DNA from: an uncultured Alphaproteobacteria bacterium
GTDB taxonomy: Bacteria > Pseudomonadota > Alphaproteobacteria > UBA6615
DNA: 64,000 nucleotides
Assembly: GCA_943787445.1 (NCBI GenBank)
Contig: CALSML010000006.1
Location: 32,330-96,329 of the forward strand
Direction: 5' to 3'
The notes beneath the pieces are model-generated. The model had not been told where the DNA came from, did not search any database, and worked only from the letters and a program-made list of their open reading frames with translations. How positions within the stretch are numbered: the first letter of the stretch is position 1; the number at the start of each line of letters is the position of its first letter. Of this stretch, positions 39,519 to 47,684 are shown in pieces. The position numbers were made by a program, and so were the translations under genes.

Positions 39519-40319
39519 TCACGGAGTATGTTTAGCAAACCAGTCGGTGAGGGTTGTCATCGACTTCTCATACTCTTCCATCAGAAAGAAGTGGCTCGAT
39601 TTCTCGAACACGACCGTTTCCGAGTTGGGGATGCCGGCTGACAGGATATCCGTGCCGTGCATCGAGCAGATCGGGTCCACGCGTCCGGCCATGATCAGGG
39701 TCGGGCAGGCGATCTCACCAAGGCGGTCTGACATGTTGTGGGTCAGAGCGGTGTGATTGAGGTTCACATAGGAAATTTTGCTGCGGGCTTCATTGCCGAC
39801 GAGGGCTTCAATCCGGGCCATGGCCTCGGGATTGTCGTTGTAGAAACCGGGGGCCACGAACATATGGGCCGAATGTCGGGCCCAGTCCTCCCAGTTGTCA
39901 CGCCATTCGAGAACTTCGCGCATGTTCTCCAGGATACGCTTGCCGATCGGATCCACCTGCGGTGTGGATGCGGCAAGAATAAGCGACTGCATCCGATGCG
40001 GCGCACGCAATGCCATATGCTGCCCGATGAGGCCACCAAGTGAACGTCCGACCACATGGGCTTTGTCGATGCCCATATTGTCCATGAGCGCGAGCACGGT
40101 ATCGGCGAGTTCTTCGGTGGTGCAGGGTGCATCCACCGGTGTGCTGTCACCTGATCCAGGATTGTCCATGGCCACCACACGGTAGCGGTCGCTGAACAGG
40201 TCCAGCTGTGGCAGCCAGGCAGTGTGGTCGCCTGCGAGGCCGTGAATAAGAACAACGGGAAATCCGTCACCCTGTTCAACATAGTTCAGATCAAATCGGC
40301 CGCAATTCACTTTGGGCAT
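39519..40319 (-). CDS. Alpha/beta hydrolase (paralogue A)
   Basis: 266 residues. Oxyanion loop LIHGLAGDHTAW, nucleophile elbow VVGRSLGG (Ser), acid in AGRVDPIC (Asp) and base in KSSHFFL (His). The whole catalytic set is intact. It shares length and most motifs with the next gene upstream on the same strand, a tandem duplication. Typical reactions are ester, lactone or C-C bond hydrolysis. It ends four bases from the stop of the convergent aminotransferase gene. Confidence 0.85.
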   Translation of the reverse strand: MPKVNCGRFDLNYVEQGDGFPVVLIHGLAGDHTAWLPQLDLFSDRYRVVAMDNPGSGDSTPVDAPCTTEELADTVLALMDNMGIDKAHVVGRSLGGLIGQHMALRAPHRMQSLILAASTPQVDPIGKRILENMREVLEWRDNWEDWARHSAHMFVAPGFYNDNPEAMARIEALVGNEARSKISYVNLNHTALTHNMSDRLGEIACPTLIMAGRVDPICSMHGTDILSAGIPNSETVVFEKSSHFFLMEEYEKSMTTLTDWFAKHTP

Positions 40320-40344
40320 TGTCCGGGTCCTTGTGTTTCAGATT

Positions 40345-41145
40345 TCACGCAGCGTTCTTTTCGAACCAGGCTTCCATGGTGGCCATGGCCTTGGCGGCTT
40401 CTTCCATCAGGAAAAAGTGGCTCGAATTCTCGAATATTTTGAGTTCCGCATTCGGTAGCTTGTCCATCATCCAGTTCTGCGCAGTCATCGAGCAGATCGG
40501 GTCGTATTGTCCGCCCATGACCAGTGTCGGGGTCTGAACGTCGGACAAAAGATCCAGAGCTTCATGTTCGATACAGGCTGTGGCGAGATGATCGTAGGAG
40601 ACGATGTCCCGGTCTTCCCCACTGACCAGAGCGGTGATTTTCGCCATCAGTTCTTCGTTCTCGTTGAAGAATTTCGGAGCGACAAACAGATAGACTGCAT
40701 GCGGGGCCCATTCCGCCCAGTTTTTGCGCCAGGCCAGCAATTGCTGCAGGTTCTTGATCACCTGTGCACCCACAGGATCGAGCCGGGCAAAGGATGCTGC
40801 GAGGGCCAGGGATTGCATGCGCTCGGGCGTTTTAAGGGCCATATGCTGTGCGACAGCGCCACCCATGGAGCGACCGACAATATGTGCTTTTTCGATTCCC
40901 AGTTTTTCCATAAGCCCAAGGGTCGCATCTGCCAGATCAGCCGTTCCGGTGGGTTCGGAAACAAGGGAACTGTCGCCGGAACCGGGGTTGTCAAACGCGA
41001 TGACCCTGTATTTGTCCTTCCAGGCTGCAATCTGCGGTAGCCAGGCAGTGTGGTCTCCGGCAAGCCCGTGGATCAGGAGGACGGGAAAGCCTTCACCTTC
41101 TTCGACATAGTTGATGTCAAATCGACCTGTGTTCACGATTGGCAT
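40345..41145 (-). CDS. Alpha/beta hydrolase (paralogue B)
   Basis: 266 residues. LIHGLAGDHTAWLPQ is identical over 15 residues with paralogue A; Ser elbow IVGRSMGG, Asp in GGQYDPICS and His in NSSHFFLMEE. It lies 26 bases before paralogue A and 82 bases after the end of the ABC operon. A strong hairpin at 41171-41200 separates it from that operon, so it may be partly uncoupled. Substrate unknown; the context suggests it acts on the compound taken up by the importer. Confidence 0.85.
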   Translation of the reverse strand: MPIVNTGRFDINYVEEGEGFPVLLIHGLAGDHTAWLPQIAAWKDKYRVIAFDNPGSGDSSLVSEPTGTADLADATLGLMEKLGIEKAHIVGRSMGGAVAQHMALKTPERMQSLALAASFARLDPVGAQVIKNLQQLLAWRKNWAEWAPHAVYLFVAPKFFNENEELMAKITALVSGEDRDIVSYDHLATACIEHEALDLLSDVQTPTLVMGGQYDPICSMTAQNWMMDKLPNAELKIFENSSHFFLMEEAAKAMATMEAWFEKNAA

Positions 41146-41170
41146 TGGTTTTGCTCCTTATGAAGACAAA

Positions 41171-41200
41171 CGCCGCGAACCGGGAATCCGGTACGCGGCG
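41171..41200 (-). terminator. Hairpin at the end of the ABC operon
   Basis: CGCCGCG (41171-41177) pairs with CGCGGCG (41194-41200), and inside it ACCGG pairs with CCGGT around a four-base loop. Read on the minus strand it is followed by TTTGTCTTC, a weak U-tract. It lies between the ABC ATPase gene and hydrolase B, so it may stop or attenuate transcription from the importer into the hydrolases. Confidence 0.55.
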
Positions 41201-41226
41201 CCTGATTGGTGTGTCTGCTCTCCGAG

Positions 41227-42303
41227 TTACCGGATGCGGTCGCCGTTCGCATCGAACAGGAAGATCGCGTCATCCGGGAAGTTGATAGTCACATTTGCGT
41301 GACGTTTCACTTCTTCGGTGCCTTCGATAACGGCCACAAAGGGACGGGCTTCTTCGGTTTCGAAATAGAGCAGGGTGTCCTTGCCCAGTGGTTCAACGAG
41401 TTCAACTTCGCGCTCGATCGTAGCGCCGCCGGAACTGGCCCCAATCCCGACATTCTCAGGACGGATGCCAAGTGTTCCGCTGCCTGACGTGACAGCACTG
41501 AATTTGGCGGGAAGCGGAATATCGAAATGGCCGCTCTTGAACTCCATCCCGTCGCCGCTCTTGGCAAATTCACCATCGATGAGATTCATCGCCGGATTGC
41601 CGAAGAAATCCGCCACAAAATAGGAGACCGGATCACTGTAGATCTCCATCGGTGTGCCCTGCTGCACGATTTCACCCTGGTTCATCACGATGATCCGGTC
41701 CGCCAGGGTCATGGCTTCTTCCTGATCATGGGTGACGTAGATGAATGTCTTCTGCAACTCGTCATGGAGACGGTCGCACTCGGCGCGCAGTTCGCGACGG
41801 AGCTTGGCATCCAGACTGGACAGGGGTTCATCAAGCAGGAAGTTCGATGGCTCGGTCACAAGGGTACGTGCCAGCGCGATACGCTGTGATTCACCACCCG
41901 AGCACTGCGCAGGCATTTTGCCCAGCAAATGCGTGATGCGAACGAGTTCGGAGACTTCCTTCACCCGCGCCGCCTGTTCGTCCTGTGGGACTTTCTTCAT
42001 GCGCAGGCCGAAGGCGATGTTGTCGGCGACGTTTTTGTGCGGGAAGAGGGCGTGGCTCTGGAACACCATGCCCAGATCCCGATCTCCCGGCTCTTTTTCG
42101 TTGACGACAGTGCCGTCGATCCGGATTTCCCCATTCGTGGGGTCTTCAAATCCGGCAATCATCCGTAGTGTTGTGGTCTTGCCACAACCTGACGGGCCGA
42201 CGAAAACGATGAATTCACCGTCTTCGATCGTCAGATCCATTGCCTTCACGGCGACGACGTTGCCGTATTCCTTGCGCAGGTCTACGAGTTCTATACGCGA
42301 CAT
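41227..42303 (-). CDS. ABC transporter ATP-binding protein, sugar/polyol (UgpC/MalK) type
   Basis: 358 residues. Walker A GPSGCGKTTTLRMIAGFE, Q-loop FQSHALFPHKNV, signature QCSGGESQRIALARTL, Walker B NFLLDEPLSSLDAKLR, H-loop YVTHDQEEAMTLADR, and a TOBE regulatory domain after residue 240. The signature is CSGGE where LSGGQ is usual, an uncommon double change at positions that contact ATP. It energises the permeases encoded just upstream on the same strand (seven-base gap). Confidence 0.9.
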   Translation of the reverse strand: MSRIELVDLRKEYGNVVAVKAMDLTIEDGEFIVFVGPSGCGKTTTLRMIAGFEDPTNGEIRIDGTVVNEKEPGDRDLGMVFQSHALFPHKNVADNIAFGLRMKKVPQDEQAARVKEVSELVRITHLLGKMPAQCSGGESQRIALARTLVTEPSNFLLDEPLSSLDAKLRRELRAECDRLHDELQKTFIYVTHDQEEAMTLADRIIVMNQGEIVQQGTPMEIYSDPVSYFVADFFGNPAMNLIDGEFAKSGDGMEFKSGHFDIPLPAKFSAVTSGSGTLGIRPENVGIGASSGGATIEREVELVEPLGKDTLLYFETEEARPFVAVIEGTEEVKRHANVTINFPDDAIFLFDANGDRIR

Positions 42304-42310
42304 GGCTCGC

Positions 42311-43210
42311 TTACCTCCTCACCATTCCAAAACTAAACCCACGAGCAAGATGCTTGCGGATGATCATACCCACCACAATGAGCGGGAGTGTAATGCCGAC
42401 CGAGAGTGCGGCCTGACGTCCATAGACACGGCCTTCGGTCGATCCCTGGTATTTCGACAATTCAACCGGGAGGGTCACAACTGCCGTCTTCGACAGCAGC
42501 AGTGCGAGTAAATACTCGCTCCAGGTCAAAATCAGGATAAACAGGAAGGTTGCCACCAGGCCCGACCGGACAAGTGGCAGCACCACCTCCCATATCGTGC
42601 GGGCGCGGCTCGCTCCCAGAATTTCTGCGGCTTGCTCCATTTCCCGCGGCACTTCATCGATGAAGCTTTTCGACATCCACACCGCGTAGGGAAGGGTGGT
42701 CAGGAAATAGAGCATCACCAGTCCGAGGATCGTATCAAGCAATCCAAGGGAGCTGTACCAGATGGAGATGGGCGCCACCAATACGATTGGTGGCACCATT
42801 CGCAACATCAATAATTGGAACATTCGTCCTTCAGACAGGATCTGATATCGCGAGACGCCGTAGGCGAGGACGGAACCAAAAAGAACCGACAGCGTGGTTG
42901 CGATGACCGAGATAATCGCGCTGTTGCCGAGCGCTTCCCAGGGACGCTGAAGCGACTGGGTATATGTCTGCAGTTCCCCTTTTTCATTGGTCGCGTATTC
43001 GCTGACATCAGCCCAGACGACCAGATAGTTCTGCAAAGTGGCATTTTCGGAAATATAGACCGGAGGCCAAGCGAACCACTCACTGTCAGGTTTGAATGAC
43101 GTCGAAACCATCCAGAAGATCGGGAAGGCAACGATGAGCAACCAGAAGGTCAGCATGAGGTAGCGGAAGGCCGAGAAAGCGTTGCGCCGTTGTGTTTTTG
43201 TCATAGCCAT
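42311..43210 (-). CDS. ABC transporter permease, MalG type
   Basis: 299 residues with six hydrophobic segments. The cytoplasmic coupling motif EAAX3GAX6IX3LP is seen as EQAAEILGASRARTIWEVVL followed by P. It starts after the MalF-type permease stop with a three-base gap. It forms the second half of the transmembrane pore of the importer. Confidence 0.88.
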   Translation of the reverse strand: MAMTKTQRRNAFSAFRYLMLTFWLLIVAFPIFWMVSTSFKPDSEWFAWPPVYISENATLQNYLVVWADVSEYATNEKGELQTYTQSLQRPWEALGNSAIISVIATTLSVLFGSVLAYGVSRYQILSEGRMFQLLMLRMVPPIVLVAPISIWYSSLGLLDTILGLVMLYFLTTLPYAVWMSKSFIDEVPREMEQAAEILGASRARTIWEVVLPLVRSGLVATFLFILILTWSEYLLALLLSKTAVVTLPVELSKYQGSTEGRVYGRQAALSVGITLPLIVVGMIIRKHLARGFSFGMVRR

Positions 43211-43213
43211 GAT

Positions 43214-44213
43214 CTAGGCCTCCTCCGGCTTCGATTCATACATGGCATCCAGGCTCTTCTTCTCGCGACGGAGAAGCCAGATCGCAGATAGAACGATTCC
43301 CATCATCATGAACAGCACCAGATAGGACAGAACGGCCGCGTAGGAGAGGTCGAAGAACTGCCAGGCGTTGATAAAGATGTAGACCGGAATGGTTTCGGTT
43401 GCCGAGCCGGGACCGCCCTGAAGGAGGCCCCATGTCTTTGGGAATTCGGCCATGGATTCCAGAAACCGCAGGATCAGTGCCAGCATGATCACCGGACGGA
43501 GCAGGGGAAGCTGCACTTCCCAGAAAATGCGCCATTTGTTGGCACCGAGGATCTGTGCGGCTTCCTGTGGTTCCTTGGGGAGCGAGGCCAGGCCAGCCAT
43601 CATGATAATGAAGCTGAACGGGGTCCAGTTCCAGATTTCCATGAAGCCGATCGTCGTCAGCGCAATTTCCTGTTTGTAGAGGAACTGGGCCTCGATCCGC
43701 AGGCCCGTGAGATGACTGAGAATGTCGTTTAGCGGACCGTTCTGATAGAGGATCATTTCGCCGGTATAGGCGATCACGATCGGCACCGTCAGCATCGGCA
43801 GAGATAAAGAAGATGTAGTAAAAGCCCTGGCCGCGGAACGGACGGTACATCAACAGGGCAAGCGCGAAGCCAAGAACGAAACAGCCGATCGTCACGCCAA
43901 GCGAGAACATCAGAGAACGAATAATTGCAAATCCGAATTTGCTATCGGTCAGCGCGTCCTTCCATAGATCAAGCCCGACCCACTGCGAAGCCCGGAAATA
44001 GGACCTGATGGAGGTGTCGTCACCCGCATCGAAAATCGAGAAGGCATAGAATGAGAAATAGCCCTGCAACAGGAAAGCCGGCAGCAAGATGAAGATCATC
44101 AGCGCCAGAAAAGGCGTCAGGACGGCCCATTTGAACTTACGGATACCCTGCGCGCGTGTTGCCTCACGTTTGTTCGGCTTTGGCGCAACAGACATCGTTG
44201 TGTCAGCTGTCAT
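43214..44213 (-). CDS. ABC transporter permease, MalF type (one frameshift)
   Basis: About 330 residues if the frame change near 43800 is bridged: the first part ends GQGFYYIFFIS and resumes as MPMLTVPIVIAYTGEMILY. The coupling motif is QEAAQILGANKWRIFWEVQL followed by P. About six membrane helices. The break is a single-base event in an otherwise well-kept protein, so a sequence error is likely. It follows the substrate-binding protein gene after two hairpins. Confidence 0.86.
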
Positions 44214-44232
44214 TTTATAAATGTCCCTATAG

Positions 44233-44259
44233 CCCCGGGGCGCGCAGTGCGCCCCGGGG
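44233..44259. repeat. Strong hairpin between binding-protein and permease genes
   Basis: An 11-base arm CCCCGGGGCGC (44233-44243), a five-base loop and a perfect complement GCGCCCCGGGG (44249-44259), with no U-tract. This position in an ABC operon is where a stem often protects the binding-protein message and lowers expression of the downstream permeases. Confidence 0.6.
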
Positions 44260-44275
44260 TGTCTTTAGGAAGGAT

Positions 44276-44293
44276 CCGGCCTGAAAAGGCCGG
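44276..44293. repeat. Second hairpin just after the binding-protein gene
   Basis: CCGGCC, a TGAAAA loop and GGCCGG, lying eight bases beyond the stop of the binding-protein gene. With the larger stem at 44233-44259 it makes a double structure in the intercistronic gap. Confidence 0.5.
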
Positions 44294-44300
44294 CCGTCGA

Positions 44301-45767
44301 TCAGGACGGAACGTCGACTTTCGGGAACAGCGACTTGTAGGTCGCGAGTTCTTCCTTGAGACGACGCTTGCCGATGCGGCGGATCGAACGGGTCCAGGCA
44401 TCGGATGTCTGTGCGACAACCTGCTTGGCGGTCTTGTCACCGGCATAGGCTTCGGACAGGTTCCTCTTCAGCTCGGTCTCGAACTCGAGCAGGCCTGTCA
44501 GGAAGATCGGCGGGGTCACGATTTCAAGATTCTTCTTGATCGAGTCCATGCCACCCTTCGTGTAGATCTTCTCGGGCAGGGAGCCTGCCTTGAAGTGATC
44601 CACGTGCCACGGATCGTGGAACGTGTTGACCGGATCGCCGACGATGCGGGCGCTGTTTGCGGCCGTGCCGAGATACATTGCCATATGCGCCATGGCCGCC
44701 TTGCGGGGGCTGTGACGGTTGACGAGGATGCCGACATTCGGTGTCGAGACGGAACGCTTGATCAGCTTGCCGCTGAAGCGCGATCCCGGAACCGGCCCGT
44801 AGGACCACTTGCCAGCTGTCTTCGACTTGGTCGGGTTCTCAGCGAGAGCCACGATGCCGTCCCAGTACTGACAGGAGAAGGCATTGCCGTTGATGATCCG
44901 CGGGATCATCTGCGGGGTGCCCCAACCAGCAGCTTCCGGATGGGAAACCTGCTTCAGGTCCAGATAGGTCTGGACAGCATATTCGCCGGCATCATTGTTG
45001 ATGTTCGGCTCCATATCGTCGGTGAACGGGAATCCGCCAGCGCTATAGAGGTACATGTACCACCACGCGATGGACGACCCACGATCACGAAGGCTCGCGG
45101 TGCCCCAAAGACCTTCATCGGGACGATGGAAGTGCTTCATAAGCTCCAGATCATCTTCCCAGGTCTCCGGCCACGCCATTTCCTTGCCGTGCTTGTCAGC
45201 AAAGGCTTTGCGCTCGTCCGGATTCTCGTACAGATCCTTGCGGATAAACTGCGTATGGACGTTGCCGTCCGTGGTGATGCCGTAGGTCTTGCCCTTGTAG
45301 GTCAGGAATTTCCCGAAATCACCAACCGCGTTGATCTTGAAGTTCGCGGCATCCATATAATCGTCCAACGGCTCCAGAAGACCGGCGGAGGCCAGCGACG
45401 GGATCATGTTGGTGTCGACATGGAAGAAGTCGAATTCAGGTGACTTCGAAAGCGCTTCGGCCATGGCACGCTGCGGGATTTCGAAGGTGCTGATGTCCTG
45501 AATCTTCGGAAGGGTAATGCCGGTGGCATCGCCAAATTCCTTGATCACGCCGGACACGGCGACCTGATAGTTCGACCACATGATACCTGTTACTTCGGCA
45601 CCATTCGGCGCAGCCTTTTTGGCTGAGGCGATGATCGCGTCTTCTTCCGAGCCGGCAAAGGCCGCGCCCGACATCATTGGAGTTGCTGCACCGACGGCGG
45701 CGGCCGCGGTACCGGCTTTCAGAATCTCGCGGCGCGAGAGTTCCGACCACTTGATAGTTTCGAACAT
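44301..45767 (-). CDS. ABC transporter substrate-binding protein, family 1, with Tat signal
   Basis: 488 residues. The N-terminus has a twin-arginine motif SRREILKAG followed by a hydrophobic stretch AAAAVGAATPMMSGAAFAG with an AxA-type cleavage site, so it is likely exported folded. The mature protein is a type 1 (MalE-like) solute-binding protein (PEFDFFHVDTNMIPSLAS, GKTYGITTDGNVHTQFIRKD, NGNAFSCQYWDGIVALAENP). Ligands of this family include sugars, polyols and glycerol phosphate; the neighbouring hydrolases and hydantoinase suggest something else here. AACTGGGAGGAACTTAA precedes the ATG. Confidence 0.9.
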   Translation of the reverse strand: MFETIKWSELSRREILKAGTAAAAVGAATPMMSGAAFAGSEEDAIIASAKKAAPNGAEVTGIMWSNYQVAVSGVIKEFGDATGITLPKIQDISTFEIPQRAMAEALSKSPEFDFFHVDTNMIPSLASAGLLEPLDDYMDAANFKINAVGDFGKFLTYKGKTYGITTDGNVHTQFIRKDLYENPDERKAFADKHGKEMAWPETWEDDLELMKHFHRPDEGLWGTASLRDRGSSIAWWYMYLYSAGGFPFTDDMEPNINNDAGEYAVQTYLDLKQVSHPEAAGWGTPQMIPRIINGNAFSCQYWDGIVALAENPTKSKTAGKWSYGPVPGSRFSGKLIKRSVSTPNVGILVNRHSPRKAAMAHMAMYLGTAANSARIVGDPVNTFHDPWHVDHFKAGSLPEKIYTKGGMDSIKKNLEIVTPPIFLTGLLEFETELKRNLSEAYAGDKTAKQVVAQTSDAWTRSIRRIGKRRLKEELATYKSLFPKVDVPS

Positions 45768-45820
45768 TTAAGTTCCTCCCAGTTCCTGCCTCATTAATTG
45801 GGGTACCCAGGCAAGGTTTG

Positions 45821-45842
45821 AAAAACCGTCGGAGTGCGACGG
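45821..45842 (-). terminator. Terminator-like hairpin in the leader of the ABC operon
   Basis: On the minus strand CCGTCG, a five-base loop and CGACGG are followed at once by TTTTT. It lies about 55 bases upstream of the binding-protein ATG. The gene beyond it is divergent, so nothing upstream needs stopping. That makes an attenuator in the 5' leader the natural reading, provided the promoter is between about 45850 and 45960. Confidence 0.5.
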
Positions 45843-45965
45843 CCCTTACGAAACGTTACAACACTTTTGTCGTATGGGAAAAGTTTTCTTAAAGTAATAA
45901 ACCGTGGATAAGGATCATGATGCAAAACCGGCGCTTGGGTGATTGACACCGTACTGGCCGAATAA

Positions 45966-45987
45966 TTCTCAACCGTTTGTTTGAGAA
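45966..45987. promoter_or_regulatory. Inverted repeat in the XRE-cupin regulator promoter region
   Basis: TTCTCAA (45966-45972), eight bases, then TTGAGAA (45981-45987): a perfect seven-base inverted repeat. A TTGACA hexamer at 45943-45948 stands 17 bases before the first arm, so the repeat would cover the -10 and start region of a plus-strand promoter. A second short dyad, GAAAAGTTTTC, lies at 45878-45888. This is a likely operator for the regulator that follows. Confidence 0.45.
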
Positions 45988-46028
45988 GGTTGTGGCCGCG
46001 CGAGTCGCACTGTTGAGGGGCGTTCAAT

Positions 46029-46703
46029 ATGAAGAGTATAGATATGGACGACCTGCGCACCGGATCTGCTTTGAACAGCGTGCCGACTCTCGGGCCGAAA
46101 GTCCGTGGTCTGCGGAAGGCGCAGCACAAAACGCTTTCGGAAGTTTCACAAGCGACCGGGCTTTCCATCTCCGCCCTCTCGAAGATCGAAAATGATCAAG
46201 TTTCTCCGACTTTTGCCAACCTCATGCGCCTGGCGGAGGGGCTTGGTATATCCCTGAGTGATCTGGTTATGCTGGATGATCAGGACGCCAATGTTTCGGC
46301 GCGTATGACGGTGAGTCGAAAAGCTGACGCCGCATTTCGCTCGACCCCGAAATATGACATGTATGCGCTTTGTGCCGACTTACGCCACAAGCGTATGACG
46401 CCGCTGATTGAGCGTGTGAAGGCGGATGATCCGAGCAAGATCGATGGTCTGCTGGCCCATTCGGGTGAAGAATTCTTCTATGTGTTGCAGGGCTCCATCG
46501 AGGTTCACTCCGAGCACTATAATCCGGTGCGACTCGACGAAGGTGACAGCGCCTATCTGGATAGTTCAATGGCGCACACACTCGTTGCAGTTGACGGTAA
46601 GGACGCCGATATTCTAATGGTCTGGCTGGGGCCGAACGCGTCCGGAAGCGAGGACGGGGCCAGTCTTGCTGAGGCAATCCTTATTCGTAGCAACACCGAA
46701 TAA
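46029..46703 (+). CDS. XRE-family transcriptional regulator with C-terminal cupin
   Basis: 224 residues. HTH_3 domain at about residues 24-80 (KVRGLRKAQHKTLSEVSQAT, GLSISALSKIENDQVSPTFA) and a cupin_2 sensor domain from about 150 (HSGEEFFYVLQGSIEVHSEH, MAHTLVA). This architecture senses a small molecule and represses uptake or catabolic operons (PuuR-like). It diverges from the ABC operon and leads the hydrolase-hydantoinase series, so it probably controls both arms and itself. GAGG lies about 12 bases before the ATG. Confidence 0.88.
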   Translation: MKSIDMDDLRTGSALNSVPTLGPKVRGLRKAQHKTLSEVSQATGLSISALSKIENDQVSPTFANLMRLAEGLGISLSDLVMLDDQDANVSARMTVSRKADAAFRSTPKYDMYALCADLRHKRMTPLIERVKADDPSKIDGLLAHSGEEFFYVLQGSIEVHSEHYNPVRLDEGDSAYLDSSMAHTLVAVDGKDADILMVWLGPNASGSEDGASLAEAILIRSNTE

Positions 46704-46741
46704 GATGCAGAAATACAACAATAAATTTTGGGTTCAGGGTT

Positions 46742-47527
46742 ATGGAAATACGTCAAATTGATGTGCCAGATACGGACGTTATTCAGGTTGGTGAGGGTCC
46801 CGACCTGCTTTTGATGCATACACTGCTGGCCGAGCGCAGTGTGTTTGACCGCGCATTACCGGATTTGGCTAGCCGCTTTCGCGTGACTGTACCGAACCTA
46901 CCCGGTTATGGCACGACGCCGCCGCTTGAGAACCCCGAACCCACCGTGCACGACTATGCAGATCGCATTGCCGGGATCATGGATGCTGCCGGTTTGTCCG
47001 ATGATACATCGGTTCTGGGCAATGGGGCCGGCGGTTTCATGTGTGTCTCTCTGGCGATCAATCATGGCGAACGCTTCGGCAAACTGATTTTGGCGGATAC
47101 AGGCCCGGCCTTTCCTGAAGAAGCAAAGGCACCTCTGCGGTTTCTGGCTAACATGGTGGAAACCGATGGCATGGAGGCCGTGCTTGATGCGGCTATGCTG
47201 CGGATGTTCCCGGAGGGCTATATCGCCGAAAATCCGGAAATTATTGCCGAACGCAAGGCTGCACTCGCAACGTGCAATCCCAAAGCCTTCGCCGCCACGG
47301 CCCGTGCTCTGGCAAATGTGGAAATGGCCGACCAGATTGGCGGAATCAAGAACGAGACACTCGTGATGATCGGTCTGGATGATCAGACGACACCGCCGGC
47401 CCTGTCCTATGCCCTGCACGAGGGTATTCCCGGCGCGCAGTTGGTGGAAATCCCCGATTGCGGACATTGCCCGCAGATTCAGGCGCGTGACACTTTTGTG
47501 GAGACTGTTGCCAGGTTTTTTGGCTGA
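46742..47527 (+). CDS. Alpha/beta hydrolase-fold protein lacking the serine nucleophile
   Basis: 261 residues with the complete fold. The nucleophile elbow reads VLGNGAGGF: the GxSxG serine is Gly95 (codon GGG, 47024-47026). The usual HG oxyanion motif is also altered (LLMHTLLAER). The acid position LDDQTTPP and the histidine in CGHCPQIQA remain. So ordinary ester hydrolysis is not expected. It could be a non-hydrolytic member (lyase- or isomerase-like) or a binding protein. It follows the regulator by 38 bases and precedes hyuA by about 160. Confidence 0.82.
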   Translation: MEIRQIDVPDTDVIQVGEGPDLLLMHTLLAERSVFDRALPDLASRFRVTVPNLPGYGTTPPLENPEPTVHDYADRIAGIMDAAGLSDDTSVLGNGAGGFMCVSLAINHGERFGKLILADTGPAFPEEAKAPLRFLANMVETDGMEAVLDAAMLRMFPEGYIAENPEIIAERKAALATCNPKAFAATARALANVEMADQIGGIKNETLVMIGLDDQTTPPALSYALHEGIPGAQLVEIPDCGHCPQIQARDTFVETVARFFG

Positions 47528-47684
47528 TCGGAATCACCATCCGACGAAGCACGGACGGCAGGATCCAGAACCGCACCTGAATTTTCCCCACCGCAATGAT
47601 TTTGTTTCGCGCAAAGGCGTCCCACGCCTTTCATCGCTCTCACTTATCTGGCAGCGTTGTGGAATCGCTTAGGGAGGGGAAACC

